From Buchnera aphidicola (Cinara curtihirsuta) (GTDB taxonomy: Bacteria; Pseudomonadota; Gammaproteobacteria; Enterobacterales; Enterobacteriaceae), in assembly GCF_900698895.1 (NCBI RefSeq), contig NZ_LR217700.1, forward strand, positions 1 to 64,000: 64,000 nucleotides of DNA, given 5' to 3'. The notes below the pieces were generated by a model that saw only the letters and a list, made by a program, of their open reading frames with translations, did no database searches and was not told the origin of the DNA. Position 1 is the stretch's first letter. Each line of letters opens with the position of its first letter. Made by a program: the position numbers and the translations under genes. This document shows, piece by piece, positions 55,887 through 64,000 of this stretch.

Positions 55887-56597
55887 ATGTTATTAAAAAA
55901 ATATATACCTGCGTATATTTATATACAAAACAGAAAGTCTCATATTATATCTTTAAAATCTGACTATTTATTTAGAAAAATAGACAAAAAAATATTAAAT
56001 CGTATAAATTTTTTAAATTTTATTTTAAAAAGAAATAAATCTTTTTATAAAAATTTTTTTTATGATTTTTTTTGTTTATTTAAGAAAAAATTTGAAAAGT
56101 TTTTTTCTTTTTGCGTTAATCTAAAACTTTTAGATAGTTATGTTAAATATAATAAAAAAAATTTTAATTTTAAATACTTTAATTACAAAGGAAAACAGTT
56201 TTTTTTAAATAATTATACTGATAGGTGTTTATTGCTTTTAAAAAATAATTTTTTTTATATTTTTATGAATTATTTTTTTGGTAATTATACATCTGATTTA
56301 TATGAATGTGATAAAAATTTATATTTAAATAAAAATGAAATTAAAATTTTAAATATTTTATTTAAAAGAATTTTTGTAATTTTAAATAAAACTTTTTTAA
56401 AAAATATTAAAACATTTGTTATTAATGATTTTAAATATATTATAATAAATAAATTTTTATATAATCATTTTGTTAATCTATCTTATGTGTGTTTTGTTTT
56501 TAAAATAAATTTAAATAAAGTAATTAGTATATTAAAGATTTATATACCTATTAATGTTGTAGAACAATTTAAATATTTAAATGTTTTAAAAATTTAA
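55887..56597 (+). CDS. fliM: Truncated FliM, flagellar switch protein
   Basis: It has 236 residues, against 334 in E. coli. The middle domain is recognisable: FMNYFFGNYTSDLYECDKN aligns with AVDNLFGGDGRFPTKVEGR, and CFVFKINLNKVISILKIYIP aligns with FHVEIGNLTGEFNICLPF. The N-terminal CheY-binding segment is gone, and the FliG-contact GGDG reads GNYT. The protein stops before the C-terminal SpoA domain that pairs with FliN. The position might suggest FliK, but no FliK feature is seen and the alignment supports FliM. fliK and fliL are absent between fliJ and here (57-bp gap). Confidence 0.75.
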   Translation: MLLKKYIPAYIYIQNRKSHIISLKSDYLFRKIDKKILNRINFLNFILKRNKSFYKNFFYDFFCLFKKKFEKFFSFCVNLKLLDSYVKYNKKNFNFKYFNYKGKQFFLNNYTDRCLLLLKNNFFYIFMNYFFGNYTSDLYECDKNLYLNKNEIKILNILFKRIFVILNKTFLKNIKTFVINDFKYIIINKFLYNHFVNLSYVCFVFKINLNKVISILKIYIPINVVEQFKYLNVLKI

Positions 56598-56726
56598 AAT
56601 TTTTAATAGAACATATAAATATATTTATTAATTTTTAAAATAATTTTCTTGTATTAATTGATATATTATATATATAATATTTAAACTATGTGAATATTAA
56701 AATTCACTTGTATTGAGAATAATTTT

Positions 56727-57113
56727 ATGCATAAAAAAAATGAAAAATTTAAAAAAGATAGTGTACAGTCAATATCAAGTAAATTAAACTTAGAAGATAA
56801 TATAAATAATATATATGATGACGATATAGTAAAAAAAAAAATAGAAAATATAGATTTTAACAAAAAAATTATTAATGATTTTTTTGTATATAAAAAATCA
56901 ATTATATCAATTCCAGTTTCTGTTACTATAGAGTTAGGTAAAAAAAAAATTACTATTAAAGAATTATTAAAATTATCAAAAGGTTCTATTTTAGAATTAG
57001 AAGATAAAGTAGATGAACCATTAAATATATTTGTAAATAAAAATCTTGTTGCTTTAGGAGAATTAGTTGTTCATAATAAAAAATATGGTGTTCGAATAAT
57101 AAAATTATTATGA
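56727..57113 (+). CDS. fliN: FliN, flagellar switch/C-ring protein
   Basis: Lower C-ring protein that captures FliH-FliI. It has 128 residues (E. coli 137). The SpoA domain is intact: SIISIPVSVTIELGKKKITI, LLKLSKGSILELEDKVDEPL, then NLVALGELVVHNKKYGVRI. The N-terminal half is a variable lysine/asparagine-rich tail. Retention of FliN while FliM has lost its own SpoA domain suggests FliN homodimers or a direct FliH role. Confidence 0.94.
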   Translation: MHKKNEKFKKDSVQSISSKLNLEDNINNIYDDDIVKKKIENIDFNKKIINDFFVYKKSIISIPVSVTIELGKKKITIKELLKLSKGSILELEDKVDEPLNIFVNKNLVALGELVVHNKKYGVRIIKLL

Positions 57114-57153
57114 AATTGATTTTAAGAAATTATTTTAATAATATGGATATTTT

Positions 57154-57558
57154 ATGGAATTATATAGTTATATTCAATTTATCGATACATTTGATATAAA
57201 AGATAAAATATGGAATCAATATAACCAGGAAATTAGTTTAGGAAGAAAATATATTTATTGTTTTTTATTATTATATATATTATTTTTATTGATAACAAAA
57301 TTTAAATTTTTTTTTAGGAAAAAAAGTAGTTCTGATACAATTTGTATTGTTGATAAAATTTATTTAAGTCCTACACAATATATTTGTATATTATACGTTA
57401 ATAACGTTAAACTTTTATTAGGTGTAACTGAAAATTCGATTAATTTAATAAAAGAATTACCTCAAAATAAAATGTATATTGTAAAAAAAAAAAAAGAATA
57501 TTCATTTTATTCTATTTTATTAAATATATTTCGACAATTTTGTGATTGGTTTAAATGA
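57154..57558 (+). CDS. fliO: FliO, flagellar export gate assembly protein
   Basis: Membrane protein that helps assemble the FliP ring. It has 134 residues. One membrane helix (YIYCFLLLYILFLLITKF) is near residues 34-51. The FliO-like cytoplasmic domain reads ICIVDKIYLSPTQYICIL then VKLLLGVTENSINLIKELP, matching the family pattern with LGVT. Position between fliN and fliP is the standard one. Confidence 0.85.
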   Translation: MELYSYIQFIDTFDIKDKIWNQYNQEISLGRKYIYCFLLLYILFLLITKFKFFFRKKSSSDTICIVDKIYLSPTQYICILYVNNVKLLLGVTENSINLIKELPQNKMYIVKKKKEYSFYSILLNIFRQFCDWFK

Positions 57559-57565
57559 GGTGAAA

Positions 57566-58300
57566 ATGATGTTTTTTAATACAAAATTTTTTTTATCTAT
57601 TATTCCTGTTTTTTTATTAGAAAATATATCTAATAATACAGTGCATAACATTATTTCTAATGGATCTGATATATTAAATTTATCTATTCAATCTTCATTA
57701 ATATTAACCTTTCTTAGTTTTTTTCCTGCTATTTTATTAATGACAACATGTTTTACTCGTATTATTATTGTTTTTAGCTTATTGAGGAGTGCTATAGGAA
57801 CACCGTATTCTCCTCCTAATCAAGTATTGATTGGATTAACTTTATTTTTAACACTTTTTATTATGTTTCCAGTGTTAGATAAAATTTATAATAAAGCAAT
57901 TATTCCTTTATATAAAAATGAGATTAATATTGATACTGCTATAGATAATATTACAAAACCTTTATGTCAGTTTATGTTAAAACAAACAAGAAAATCTGAT
58001 ATTTCTGTATTTTTAAATTTAGCTAAAATTTCTTTATCTAGTAATAAAGACAATATTCCTATTCAAGTTTTATTGCCTGCATTTATAATTAGTGAATTAA
58101 AAACTGCTTTTCAAATTGGTTTTATGATTTTTTTACCATTTTTAATTATTGATCTTGTTGTTGCGAGTATTTTAATGTCTTTAGGAATGATGATGGTACC
58201 GCCTTCTACTGTTTCTTTACCATTAAAATTAATATTATTTGTTTTGTCAGATGGTTGGAAATTATTAATATTATCTCTTTCAAAAAGTTTTTTTATATAA
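57566..58300 (+). CDS. fliP: FliP, flagellar export gate core
   Basis: Main component of the export gate. From ATG 57566 it has 244 residues (E. coli 245); an adjacent ATG at 57569 is better spaced from the GAGG ribosome site. It has a signal-peptide-like N-terminus, then LSFFPAILLMTTCFTRIIIVFSLLR, GTPYSPPNQVLIGLTLFLT, LPAFIISELKTAFQIGF and LGMMMVPPSTVSLPLKL, all closely conserved. An in-frame GTG upstream (57542) overlaps fliO and is unlikely. Confidence 0.97.
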   Translation: MMFFNTKFFLSIIPVFLLENISNNTVHNIISNGSDILNLSIQSSLILTFLSFFPAILLMTTCFTRIIIVFSLLRSAIGTPYSPPNQVLIGLTLFLTLFIMFPVLDKIYNKAIIPLYKNEINIDTAIDNITKPLCQFMLKQTRKSDISVFLNLAKISLSSNKDNIPIQVLLPAFIISELKTAFQIGFMIFLPFLIIDLVVASILMSLGMMMVPPSTVSLPLKLILFVLSDGWKLLILSLSKSFFI

Positions 58301-58336
58301 AATTTTTTAGATTATTAATTATTATGGATGAATATT

Positions 58337-58603
58337 ATGAACCAAGAATTTTTAATTACATTATTTCAGGATTCTATTAAATTTGCTTTATTATTATCTT
58401 CACCGTGCTTGCTATCTGCGCTATTAAGCGGTGTTTTGATTAGTATTTTTCAATCATCTGTACAAATTAATGAACCAACATTTTCTTTTATACCAAAAAT
58501 TATATCAGTATTTTTTTCTTTTATAGTATTTGGACCTTGGATGTTACAATTAACCCTTAATTATATAAAAAATATTTTTCATATAATATCACTTATTAAT
58601 TAA
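58337..58603 (+). CDS. fliQ: FliQ, flagellar export gate subunit
   Basis: Two-helix export gate protein. It has 88 residues from ATG 58337 (E. coli 89). MNQEFLITLFQDSIKFALLL lines up position by position with the E. coli start. It also has SIFQSSVQINEPTFSFIPKII and VFGPWMLQLTLNYI. An in-frame ATG at 58328 would add three residues. It is five bases before fliR. Confidence 0.95.
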   Translation: MNQEFLITLFQDSIKFALLLSSPCLLSALLSGVLISIFQSSVQINEPTFSFIPKIISVFFSFIVFGPWMLQLTLNYIKNIFHIISLIN

Positions 58604-58608
58604 CAACA

Positions 58609-59397
58609 ATGATAAACAATTTATTTTACCACTTTATTCCTGTAGTTACAAGTAAGATCGTATTAATAATGACTCGAATTTTTTCAGCATTAAATTATTC
58701 TAAAATATTTAATAACATGCATGTTAATATAACTACAAAAATTATTTTAGTTTATTTAATTAGCAATTTATTAACTCCGTTTATCTCTAATTTTCAGTAT
58801 AGTATTTATACTATAGATTTTTTTGTTGTTTTATTTTATCAAGTATTAATAGGAATTATGATTGGTTTATTACTTCAGTTTTTGTCTGCTTGCATGATTT
58901 TTATTGGAGAAATTATTAGTTCTCAAATGGGTTTATCTTTTTCTGTTTTTTTTGATTTAGGTCGTGGATTTTATTCTATTGTTATATCACGTATATTAAA
59001 TATTTTTTTTTTATTTTTGTTTTTTATATATAACGCTCATTTGAATTTAGTTGTTTTTTTAGTAAAAAGTTTTTATGTATTTCCTTTACATGAGAAATTT
59101 GTTGATCAAAATATTTTTTTTTCTATTATAAAATTTTTTGGTAATATTTTTATTAGCGGGATAAAAAGTATTTTACCTATCTTATTTTTTTTTTTAATTT
59201 TCTATATAGCGTTTATGATGTTTGATCGTTTATCACCTAATTCATCATTGTTTTCTTCTTTTGTAATCATTATTTTTATTTGTGGTTTAATTTTATTAAA
59301 ATATTCTATTTGTCATTTATACTTTTTAGGTAAGTTTATTATTAAACACTTATTTAATTATTTAAAGGATTACATCATACAATACCTTTCTAATTAA
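58609..59397 (+). CDS. fliR: FliR, flagellar export gate subunit
   Basis: Polytopic gate protein forming the FliPQR pore. It has 262 residues (E. coli 261), with six or so hydrophobic segments. Landmarks are VVTSKIVLIMTRIFSALNYSKIF, GIMIGLLLQFLSACMIFIGEIIS and QMGLSFSVFFDL, with FDRLSPNSSLFS later. Last gene of the flagellar operon. The 8 kb cluster thus keeps a complete FliOPQR gate and FliHIJ ATPase set. Confidence 0.96.
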   Translation: MINNLFYHFIPVVTSKIVLIMTRIFSALNYSKIFNNMHVNITTKIILVYLISNLLTPFISNFQYSIYTIDFFVVLFYQVLIGIMIGLLLQFLSACMIFIGEIISSQMGLSFSVFFDLGRGFYSIVISRILNIFFLFLFFIYNAHLNLVVFLVKSFYVFPLHEKFVDQNIFFSIIKFFGNIFISGIKSILPILFFFLIFYIAFMMFDRLSPNSSLFSSFVIIIFICGLILLKYSICHLYFLGKFIIKHLFNYLKDYIIQYLSN

Positions 59398-59494
59398 TTA
59401 TATTTTTTATATATAAATATTTTGAAAATTTTAATTCATTCATATAAATAATATTTTTTGTATTGTAAAATGAAATATTTATAAAATATCATTT

Positions 59495-59519
59495 CTGGAG
59501 ACCTGAGATAGATCTCCAG
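59495..59519. terminator. Hairpin between fliR and rpmG
   Basis: CTGGAGA (59495-59501) pairs with TCTCCAG (59513-59519) in the gap between convergent genes. On the plus strand it is followed by TAAAAAAATAAAA, so no U tract. Probably a bidirectional transcript end. Confidence 0.55.
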
Positions 59520-59559
59520 TAAAAAAATAAAATTATAAGTATTTGATTCTATTTTTTAA

Positions 59560-59727
59560 TTATTTTATTTTCTTTTCTTCATACAAATAATGTCTTTTTA
59601 ATATTGGATCATATTTTTTTAGTTTTAATTTATTAACTTGATTTCTTTTGTTTTTAGTAGTAGTGTAATAATGTTTACTTCCGCTTGTAGAAATTAATTT
59701 TATTTTAATTCTATTACTTTTAGCCAT
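59560..59727 (-). CDS. rpmG: Ribosomal protein L33
   Basis: Small 50S protein, 55 residues as in E. coli. Read on the minus strand it starts [20 protein letters not shown], continues [21 protein letters not shown] and ends EEKKIK. It is 12 bp after rpmB, giving the ancestral rpmB-rpmG pair. Confidence 0.96.
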   Translation of the reverse strand: MAKSNRIKIKLISTSGSKHYYTTTKNKRNQVNKLKLKKYDPILKRHYLYEEKKIK

Positions 59728-59739
59728 TTTTTTCTCTTT

Positions 59740-59961
59740 TTATATAATATATTTTTTATATATTTCTGAAATTCCAAATTTATTTATCATTCTTAATCCT
59801 TTCGCTGATATTCTTATTCTGACTGATTTTTTTTCTTCAGGAATCCAAAATTTATGATACTGTATATTTAAAGAAAATTTTTTTTTAGTAGCATTCATAG
59901 AATGTGAACGATTTTGTCCTAACATTGATTTTTTTTTAGTAATTTGACATATTTTTGACAT
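59740..59961 (-). CDS. rpmB: Ribosomal protein L28
   Basis: 50S protein of 73 residues from ATG 59961 (E. coli 78). It has [38 protein letters not shown] and [18 protein letters not shown] longer in-frame reading to 60009 adds 16 residues unlike L28. The C-terminus is a few residues shorter than usual. Confidence 0.96.
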   Translation of the reverse strand: MSKICQITKKKSMLGQNRSHSMNATKKKFSLNIQYHKFWIPEEKKSVRIRISAKGLRMINKFGISEIYKKYII

Positions 59962-60043
59962 ATTTATCATCTCATATTTTTTTAAAAAATTAATATAAAT
60001 TAAAGTCAAATATTTATTTATTAAAATATCATTTTTTTAAATT

Positions 60044-60595
60044 TTAATATTTTTTCTGAAACTTATTTTTTTTGTATCTATCAATTGAATTTTTAATTTC
60101 TAATTTTGCTTCTTTTGCTTTTTTCCATCCTTTTATTTTTACTGTTTTGTGTTTTTCTAATTTTTTATAATTTTTAAAAAAATGAATAATTTGTTTTTTT
60201 AATAATATAGATAATTGATCTATATCATGAATATTTATATATTCTTGTGTAATTTTTTTATGTGGAACAGCTATAATTTTTTGGTCTTCTCCTGATTCAT
60301 CTTCCATATTTAATAATCCTATTGGATTACATCGAATTATTGATTTTGGTTGGAGAGGATAAGGAGTAGGTATTAATATATCTAGTGGATCTCCATCAAG
60401 AGAAAGAGTTTTATTAATAAATCCATAGTTACAAGGGTAAAACATAGCTGTAGGTATAAATCTGTCTACATATAACATAAAATAAGATTTATGTAATTCA
60501 TATTTAACTGGACTAGAATAAGCTGGAATTTCAATAATTCCATATATGTCATCAGGAATATTTTTTCCTGCTGGTATTTGATTAAAATTTTTCAT
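60044..60595 (-). CDS. ppa: Ppa, inorganic pyrophosphatase
   Basis: Hydrolyses pyrophosphate from biosynthesis, pulling nucleic-acid and tRNA-charging reactions forward. It has 183 residues (E. coli 176). It has the family start QIPAGKNIPDDIYGIIEIPA, the metal-binding motif DGDPLDILIPTPYPL, and ESGEDQKIIAVPH. The C-terminus is lysine-rich. It is divergent from pmbA across a 260-bp A/T gap with no gene. Confidence 0.96.
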   Translation of the reverse strand: MKNFNQIPAGKNIPDDIYGIIEIPAYSSPVKYELHKSYFMLYVDRFIPTAMFYPCNYGFINKTLSLDGDPLDILIPTPYPLQPKSIIRCNPIGLLNMEDESGEDQKIIAVPHKKITQEYINIHDIDQLSILLKKQIIHFFKNYKKLEKHKTVKIKGWKKAKEAKLEIKNSIDRYKKNKFQKKY

Positions 60596-60855
60596 ATTTT
60601 TGAATGTAATATTTTTTGAATATAAAAATTTATTTTTTAGAATAATAAATTTTTGGTTATAAAAATTTTTTAAGATATATGTTGATTATTTAATTTTATT
60701 TGTAGAAATTTATAACAATAGTATGTATATATGTAAATATTTATTAAAAATGAAAAATAAATTATATATTATAATGTATAATAAAATTTATTTAAAAAAA
60801 TATATATTTATATTTTTTTATTTTTTATTTACATATATTTGATTAAGGATTTGTA

Positions 60856-62202
60856 ATGTTACCTTACTATAATATACAACAAGATTTAAATATTTTAACT
60901 AGTAATATACAACAAGCATTATTATATTTAAAGAAAAATGTTTTAAGTGGAATGATTATAATAAAAAAAACATATTGTTTAATTATTTCTAGTAGATATG
61001 GTATTATAGATAATATTGAATCATTTAATTATATTAGTAGTTTTGTAACAACGTATAATAATTTTCGTCAATCCTCTGTTATTTCTAATAAAATTTCTTT
61101 TTTAGAAATCTGTAAATCTATTGATAGATCTATCAGTATATCTAAATATACAGAAATAGATAAATGTTTTGGATTACCTAATATAAATTTATTATTTGAT
61201 CATAAAAAAAAAATAAATTTATTTTTTCCTAGATTATTTAGTTTAGATGAAATAAAGAATTTAGTAGATTTAACTAATTCTGCAGCTTTAAATTTTGATT
61301 CTAAAATCATTAATATAGAAGGATCAGTTTTTGAATATTCAATTGATATAAATATTTTAGGAAATAGTTTAGGGTGGATAGATTCTTATTTATCTACATG
61401 TAATTATTTATCTAGTTGTGTTATGGCAAGTTATAAAAACTGCATGGAAAGAGATTTTAGTTATTCAGTAGCAAGAGATTTTAATGATTTAGATAATCCT
61501 GAAAAAATAGGTCAAGATAGTGCAAAAAAAAGTATTGCAAGATTAAATTCAAAGAAGATATCTACGCAGATTTCTCCTGTTATATTTATTTCTGATATTG
61601 CAAATGAATTATTTTCTTATTTAATTGATGCCATTAGCGGATATTCTATATATAAAAAATCATCTTTTTTATTAGGTTATTTAAATAAAAAAATATTTCC
61701 CTTCTGGCTAAATATTTTTGAAGATCCTTTTATAAACAAAGGTTTATCATCTCGTTTATTTGATAATGAAGGTGTAGCAACAAAAAAGAGAAAAATTATA
61801 GAAAACGGTATTTTAAAAACATGGTTATTAGATACTTATTCATCAAATAAATTAAATATAGAAAATACAGGACATTCTGGAGGGACATATAACTGGATAG
61901 TATCTAGTACTCAATTAATTCAATCATTTGATAATGTTTTACATATCATGAATCAAGGTGTTTTAATAACAGAATTATTGGGTGATAGTATAAATATAAT
62001 TACTGGTAATTATTCATTTGGAATTTGTGGTTTTTGGATTGAAAATGGAACAATAAAACATCCTATTCATGGAATTACTATATCTGGTAATCTAATTAAA
62101 ACATGGAATAATATTATATTAATGGCTAATGATATTAATAAAAAAAATAATATTCAATGTGCTTCAGTATTAATTGATAAAATACAAATTTCTGGATATT
62201 AA
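60856..62202 (+). CDS. pmbA: PmbA (TldE), TldD-partner protease subunit
   Basis: Partner of TldD in a cytosolic metalloprotease; in E. coli it matures microcin B17 and degrades CcdA. It has 448 residues (E. coli 450). It has CMERDFSYSVARDFNDLDNPEKIG, the central domain, then NEGVATKKRKIIENGILKTWLLD, and the C-terminal ITGNYSFGICGFWIENG and PIHGITISGNL. PmbA itself lacks the zinc HExxH of TldD. An AAGGATTTG ribosome site precedes the ATG. Confidence 0.94.
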   Translation: MLPYYNIQQDLNILTSNIQQALLYLKKNVLSGMIIIKKTYCLIISSRYGIIDNIESFNYISSFVTTYNNFRQSSVISNKISFLEICKSIDRSISISKYTEIDKCFGLPNINLLFDHKKKINLFFPRLFSLDEIKNLVDLTNSAALNFDSKIINIEGSVFEYSIDINILGNSLGWIDSYLSTCNYLSSCVMASYKNCMERDFSYSVARDFNDLDNPEKIGQDSAKKSIARLNSKKISTQISPVIFISDIANELFSYLIDAISGYSIYKKSSFLLGYLNKKIFPFWLNIFEDPFINKGLSSRLFDNEGVATKKRKIIENGILKTWLLDTYSSNKLNIENTGHSGGTYNWIVSSTQLIQSFDNVLHIMNQGVLITELLGDSINIITGNYSFGICGFWIENGTIKHPIHGITISGNLIKTWNNIILMANDINKKNNIQCASVLIDKIQISGY

Positions 62203-62248
62203 TATTTCATGTAAATAAATTTATATATTTAGTATATTTTATAATAAT

Positions 62249-62623
62249 GAAGTTGATCTATAAGCCGGGTTCTGTTAAAAACAGTCATTTATCTAGATTA
62301 ATAATTACTTATTAATTCTTAGCAGTCTACCCGGAGATTTTTATGCGGGTACATTCTCCTGCTTGACCTTGCTCCTAGTGGAGTTTACCATGCCAAATTT
62401 GTTACCAAATTTTGCGGTGCGCTTTTACCGCACCATTTCACCTTTTCCTATTAAAATATTTTTTATTTATTTGTAATAAATATTTTATTTTGGTAGTTTA
62501 TTTTCTGTTGTACTCTTCGTAAGATTTCTCTTCCCAGGTGTTACCTGGCACTATACCCTATGGAGCCCGGACTTTCCTCTGTTTAATAATTTTAATTATT
62601 ACAGCGACTGTTCAATCAACTTC
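62249..62623 (-). ncRNA. rnpB: RNase P RNA
   Basis: Catalytic RNA of RNase P, about 375 nt on the minus strand. It begins GAAGTTGATTGAACAGTCGC, carries the universally conserved GAGGAAAGTCCGGGCTCCAT block, GGTGCGGTAAAAGCGCACC and GGTAAACTCCA, and ends CAGAACCCGGCTTATAGATC and AACTTC. The terminal helix GAAGTTGAT/ATCAACTTC closes it. Its first 12 bases overlap the end of rsmI. The protein subunit rnpA is at 7.5 kb. Confidence 0.96.
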
Positions 62624-63477
62624 ATTATATTTTTTTTTAACTATATTATTATATAGTATATTTTTATTGAAATCACATATTTTTGCAGTCATTTTTATAG
62701 CTGTACTTTTTTTCATTTCCTTTTTTAAGATATTAAAAATATTTAATATTTTAGAAGATATAATATTATTTTTATTTTTTTTTTTTCCATTAATTAAGAT
62801 TGTTATTTCTCCTTTTTTCCAATAGATATTATTTTCTACAATATTAAGTATTTCTTCTACAGTTCCTTTTTTTATATTTTCCCATTTTTTTGTTAATTCT
62901 TTTGCAACGACTATTTTTCTTTTTGAACCCATTATTTTTTTTATTAATTTTATTGTATAGATTAATCTTTTTGGTGATTCATATAAAATAATTGTACGTA
63001 TTTCGTTACATAAAGAATGTATTTTTTTTTCACATAATTTTTTTTTTTTTGGTAGAAATCCTTCATAACAAAATTTATTAGTTTTTAAACCTGAAGCGCT
63101 AAGAGCAGTGATTGCTGCGCAAGCTCCAGGTAAAGGAACAACTCTAATATTATTGTCGTACGCATATTTAACTAATAAATAGCCTGGATCGTTAATAATA
63201 GGAGTCCCTGCATTTGAAACAATTGCAATATTTTTACCATTATTTAACATTATAATATATTTATTTTTTTTTTTTTTTTCGTTAAATATATTTAATGTTA
63301 ATAATTTATTTTTAATAGAAAAATGTTTTAATAAAATAGATGTATGTCTTATATTTTCAGAAATAATATAATCAACTTTTTTTAAAACATTAATCGATCT
63401 ATATGTTATATCTAATAAGTTCCCAATAGGGGTAGGGACAATATATAGAAAACCAACATTATTTTTTTTTTATACAT
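62612..63477 (-). CDS. rsmI: RsmI, 16S rRNA 2'-O-methyltransferase; frame broken at a 10-A tract
   Basis: Methylates the ribose of C1402 of 16S rRNA. The frame containing IAIVSNAGTPIINDPGYLL, LPGACAAITALSASGL, CYEGFLPKKKK and LYESPKRLIYTI is open far upstream of the internal ATG at 63250. There it encodes the true N-terminus (FLYIVPTPIGNLLDITYRS; ENIRHTSILLKHFSI). The start ATG at 63477 joins this frame if the A10 run (63462-63471) is read as 11. That gives 288 residues (E. coli 286). A second run of 16 A inside the gene reads in frame. The stop overlaps the 5' end of rnpB. Confidence 0.92.
63462..63471 (-). repeat. 10-nt poly(A) tract (coding strand) in rsmI
   Basis: Codons 3-6 from ATG 63477. 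Ten A lead to an unrelated frame; eleven give MYKKKNNVGFLYIVPTPIG. Confidence 0.85.
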
Positions 63478-63787
63478 AATATTTAATTTATCCAATTTTA
63501 TTTATTATAGTTAATTATAATAGAATTAATTTTTCTTAATTTTTATTTTTAATAAATGATTTAATATTATTAATCTTTTATTTATAATTCGTTATATTAA
63601 TGTTTTTATTATATCATATATTTAATTAATATATTATTTTTTTAATTAATTAATAATATTTTTATATTTATGAATATTAAACTATTTTTAGTTAAATGTA
63701 AAAATTTTATTAGTGATTCTATTTATGCAAAGAAAAATTTTATTTAATATTATTTATTTAGTAAGTGTTATTAAGGGAGAAGAAATA
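63478..63787. other. 310-bp gap upstream of fabB
   Basis: A/T-rich divergent gap between rsmI and fabB. No gene recognised. It contains a possible upstream in-frame ATG for fabB at 63725 and a GGGAGAAG ribosome site near 63775. Confidence 0.5.
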
Positions 63788-64000
63788 TTGAAAAGAACAG
63801 TAATTACAGGTTTTGGAATTATTTCTAGTATTGGAAGTTTAGAAAAAAAAATTGTTAGATCGTTAAAAAATGGTATTTCAGGAATAGTATTTTCTCAGAA
63901 AATGAAAGAATATGGTTTATATAGTAAAGTTTGGGGTAAAATATCTATAAAAAGAATTAAAGAAATACCTAAAAGATTTTTGCGATTTATGAATCTTGCA
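63788..64000 (+). CDS. fabB: FabB, 3-oxoacyl-ACP synthase I (partial, 5' end)
   Basis: Condensing enzyme of fatty-acid elongation; the gene runs off the window end. The first 71 residues are visible: KRTVITGFGIISSIGSLEKK matches E. coli KRAVITGLGIVSSIGNNQQE. GISGIVFSQKMKEYGLYSKVWG follows, then PKRFLRFMNLA. The start is TTG at 63788, preceded by GGGAGAAG. An in-frame ATG 21 codons upstream (63725) would add residues with no family match. Confidence 0.93.
   Translation, partial: MKRTVITGFGIISSIGSLEKKIVRSLKNGISGIVFSQKMKEYGLYSKVWGKISIKRIKEIPKRFLRFMNLA

Noticed and set aside
62538-62825. Plus-strand hydrophobic frame overlapping rnpB and rsmI
   Set aside because: It is the reverse of RNase P RNA and rsmI coding sequence and has no independent support.
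62612-63250. A short RsmI starting at ATG 63250
   Set aside because: It would lack the SAM-binding N-terminus, which is encoded in frame upstream.

Overview
The window reads as a chromosome segment of an obligate aphid endosymbiont, Buchnera aphidicola. It is extremely AT-rich, has almost no mobile DNA, and follows a collinear and eroded version of the enterobacterial gene order. That order runs mnmG / gyrB-dnaN-dnaA / rpmH-rnpA-yidC-mnmE / groESL-efp / rsmD-ftsY-rpoH / metE / rpoBC-rplLJAK-nusG-secE-four tRNAs / metF-argBGH / rpoD-dnaG-rpsU / tsaD-cca / crr / ligA / tRNA-Lys-Val / gltX / fliE-fliR / rpmG-rpmB / ppa / pmbA / rnpB-rsmI / fabB. No CRISPR array, insertion sequence, prophage or defence island is visible.

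Layout. Positions 1-11,000 hold replication, RNase P protein, membrane insertase and tRNA wobble-modification genes. Positions 11,000-18,000 hold the GroE chaperonin behind a clear sigma-32 promoter, EF-P, the DnaC helicase loader, the SRP receptor and sigma-32 itself. Positions 18,500-33,400 hold methionine synthase and the large rpoBC/ribosomal/secE-nusG block, fed by tRNA-Thr/Tyr/Gly/Thr. Positions 33,900-38,600 hold metF and a shortened arginine cluster. Positions 39,000-50,100 hold the rpsU-dnaG-rpoD operon, tRNA maturation genes, a degenerate crr, a BRCT-less DNA ligase and gltX. Positions 50,300-59,400 hold a flagellar basal-body/export operon. The last 4.5 kb hold ribosomal proteins L33/L28, pyrophosphatase, pmbA, RNase P RNA, rsmI and the start of fabB.

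Main observations. (1) Four genes (dnaA, ftsY, fliJ, rsmI) are interrupted at a long poly(A) tract, and in each case exactly one extra A restores a full-length, recognisable protein. This fits transcriptional slippage or a systematic homopolymer under-call. (2) dnaA has lost domain I; a stop-riddled relic of it is still readable upstream. (3) Gene blocks expected from related genomes are absent from their usual places: the atp operon between mnmG and gyrB, ptsHI-cysK-zipA between crr and ligA, argE-argC before argB, and fliK-fliL in the flagellar operon. (4) Several retained genes have lost key parts: Crr lacks both catalytic histidines, ArgB lacks its acetylglutamate-binding motif, LigA lacks BRCT, Cca lacks its HD centre, FliM lacks its SpoA domain, and FliG lacks its conserved motor residues. 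The flagellar set looks like an export apparatus, not a motor.

Together the genes describe a symbiont that keeps information processing, protein folding, methionine synthesis from homocysteine and possibly citrulline-to-arginine conversion, while losing energy, sugar-uptake and cysteine functions at these loci. I saw no wholly new multi-gene system. The coordinated poly(A) frameshift pattern and the dnaA erosion are the most unusual features.
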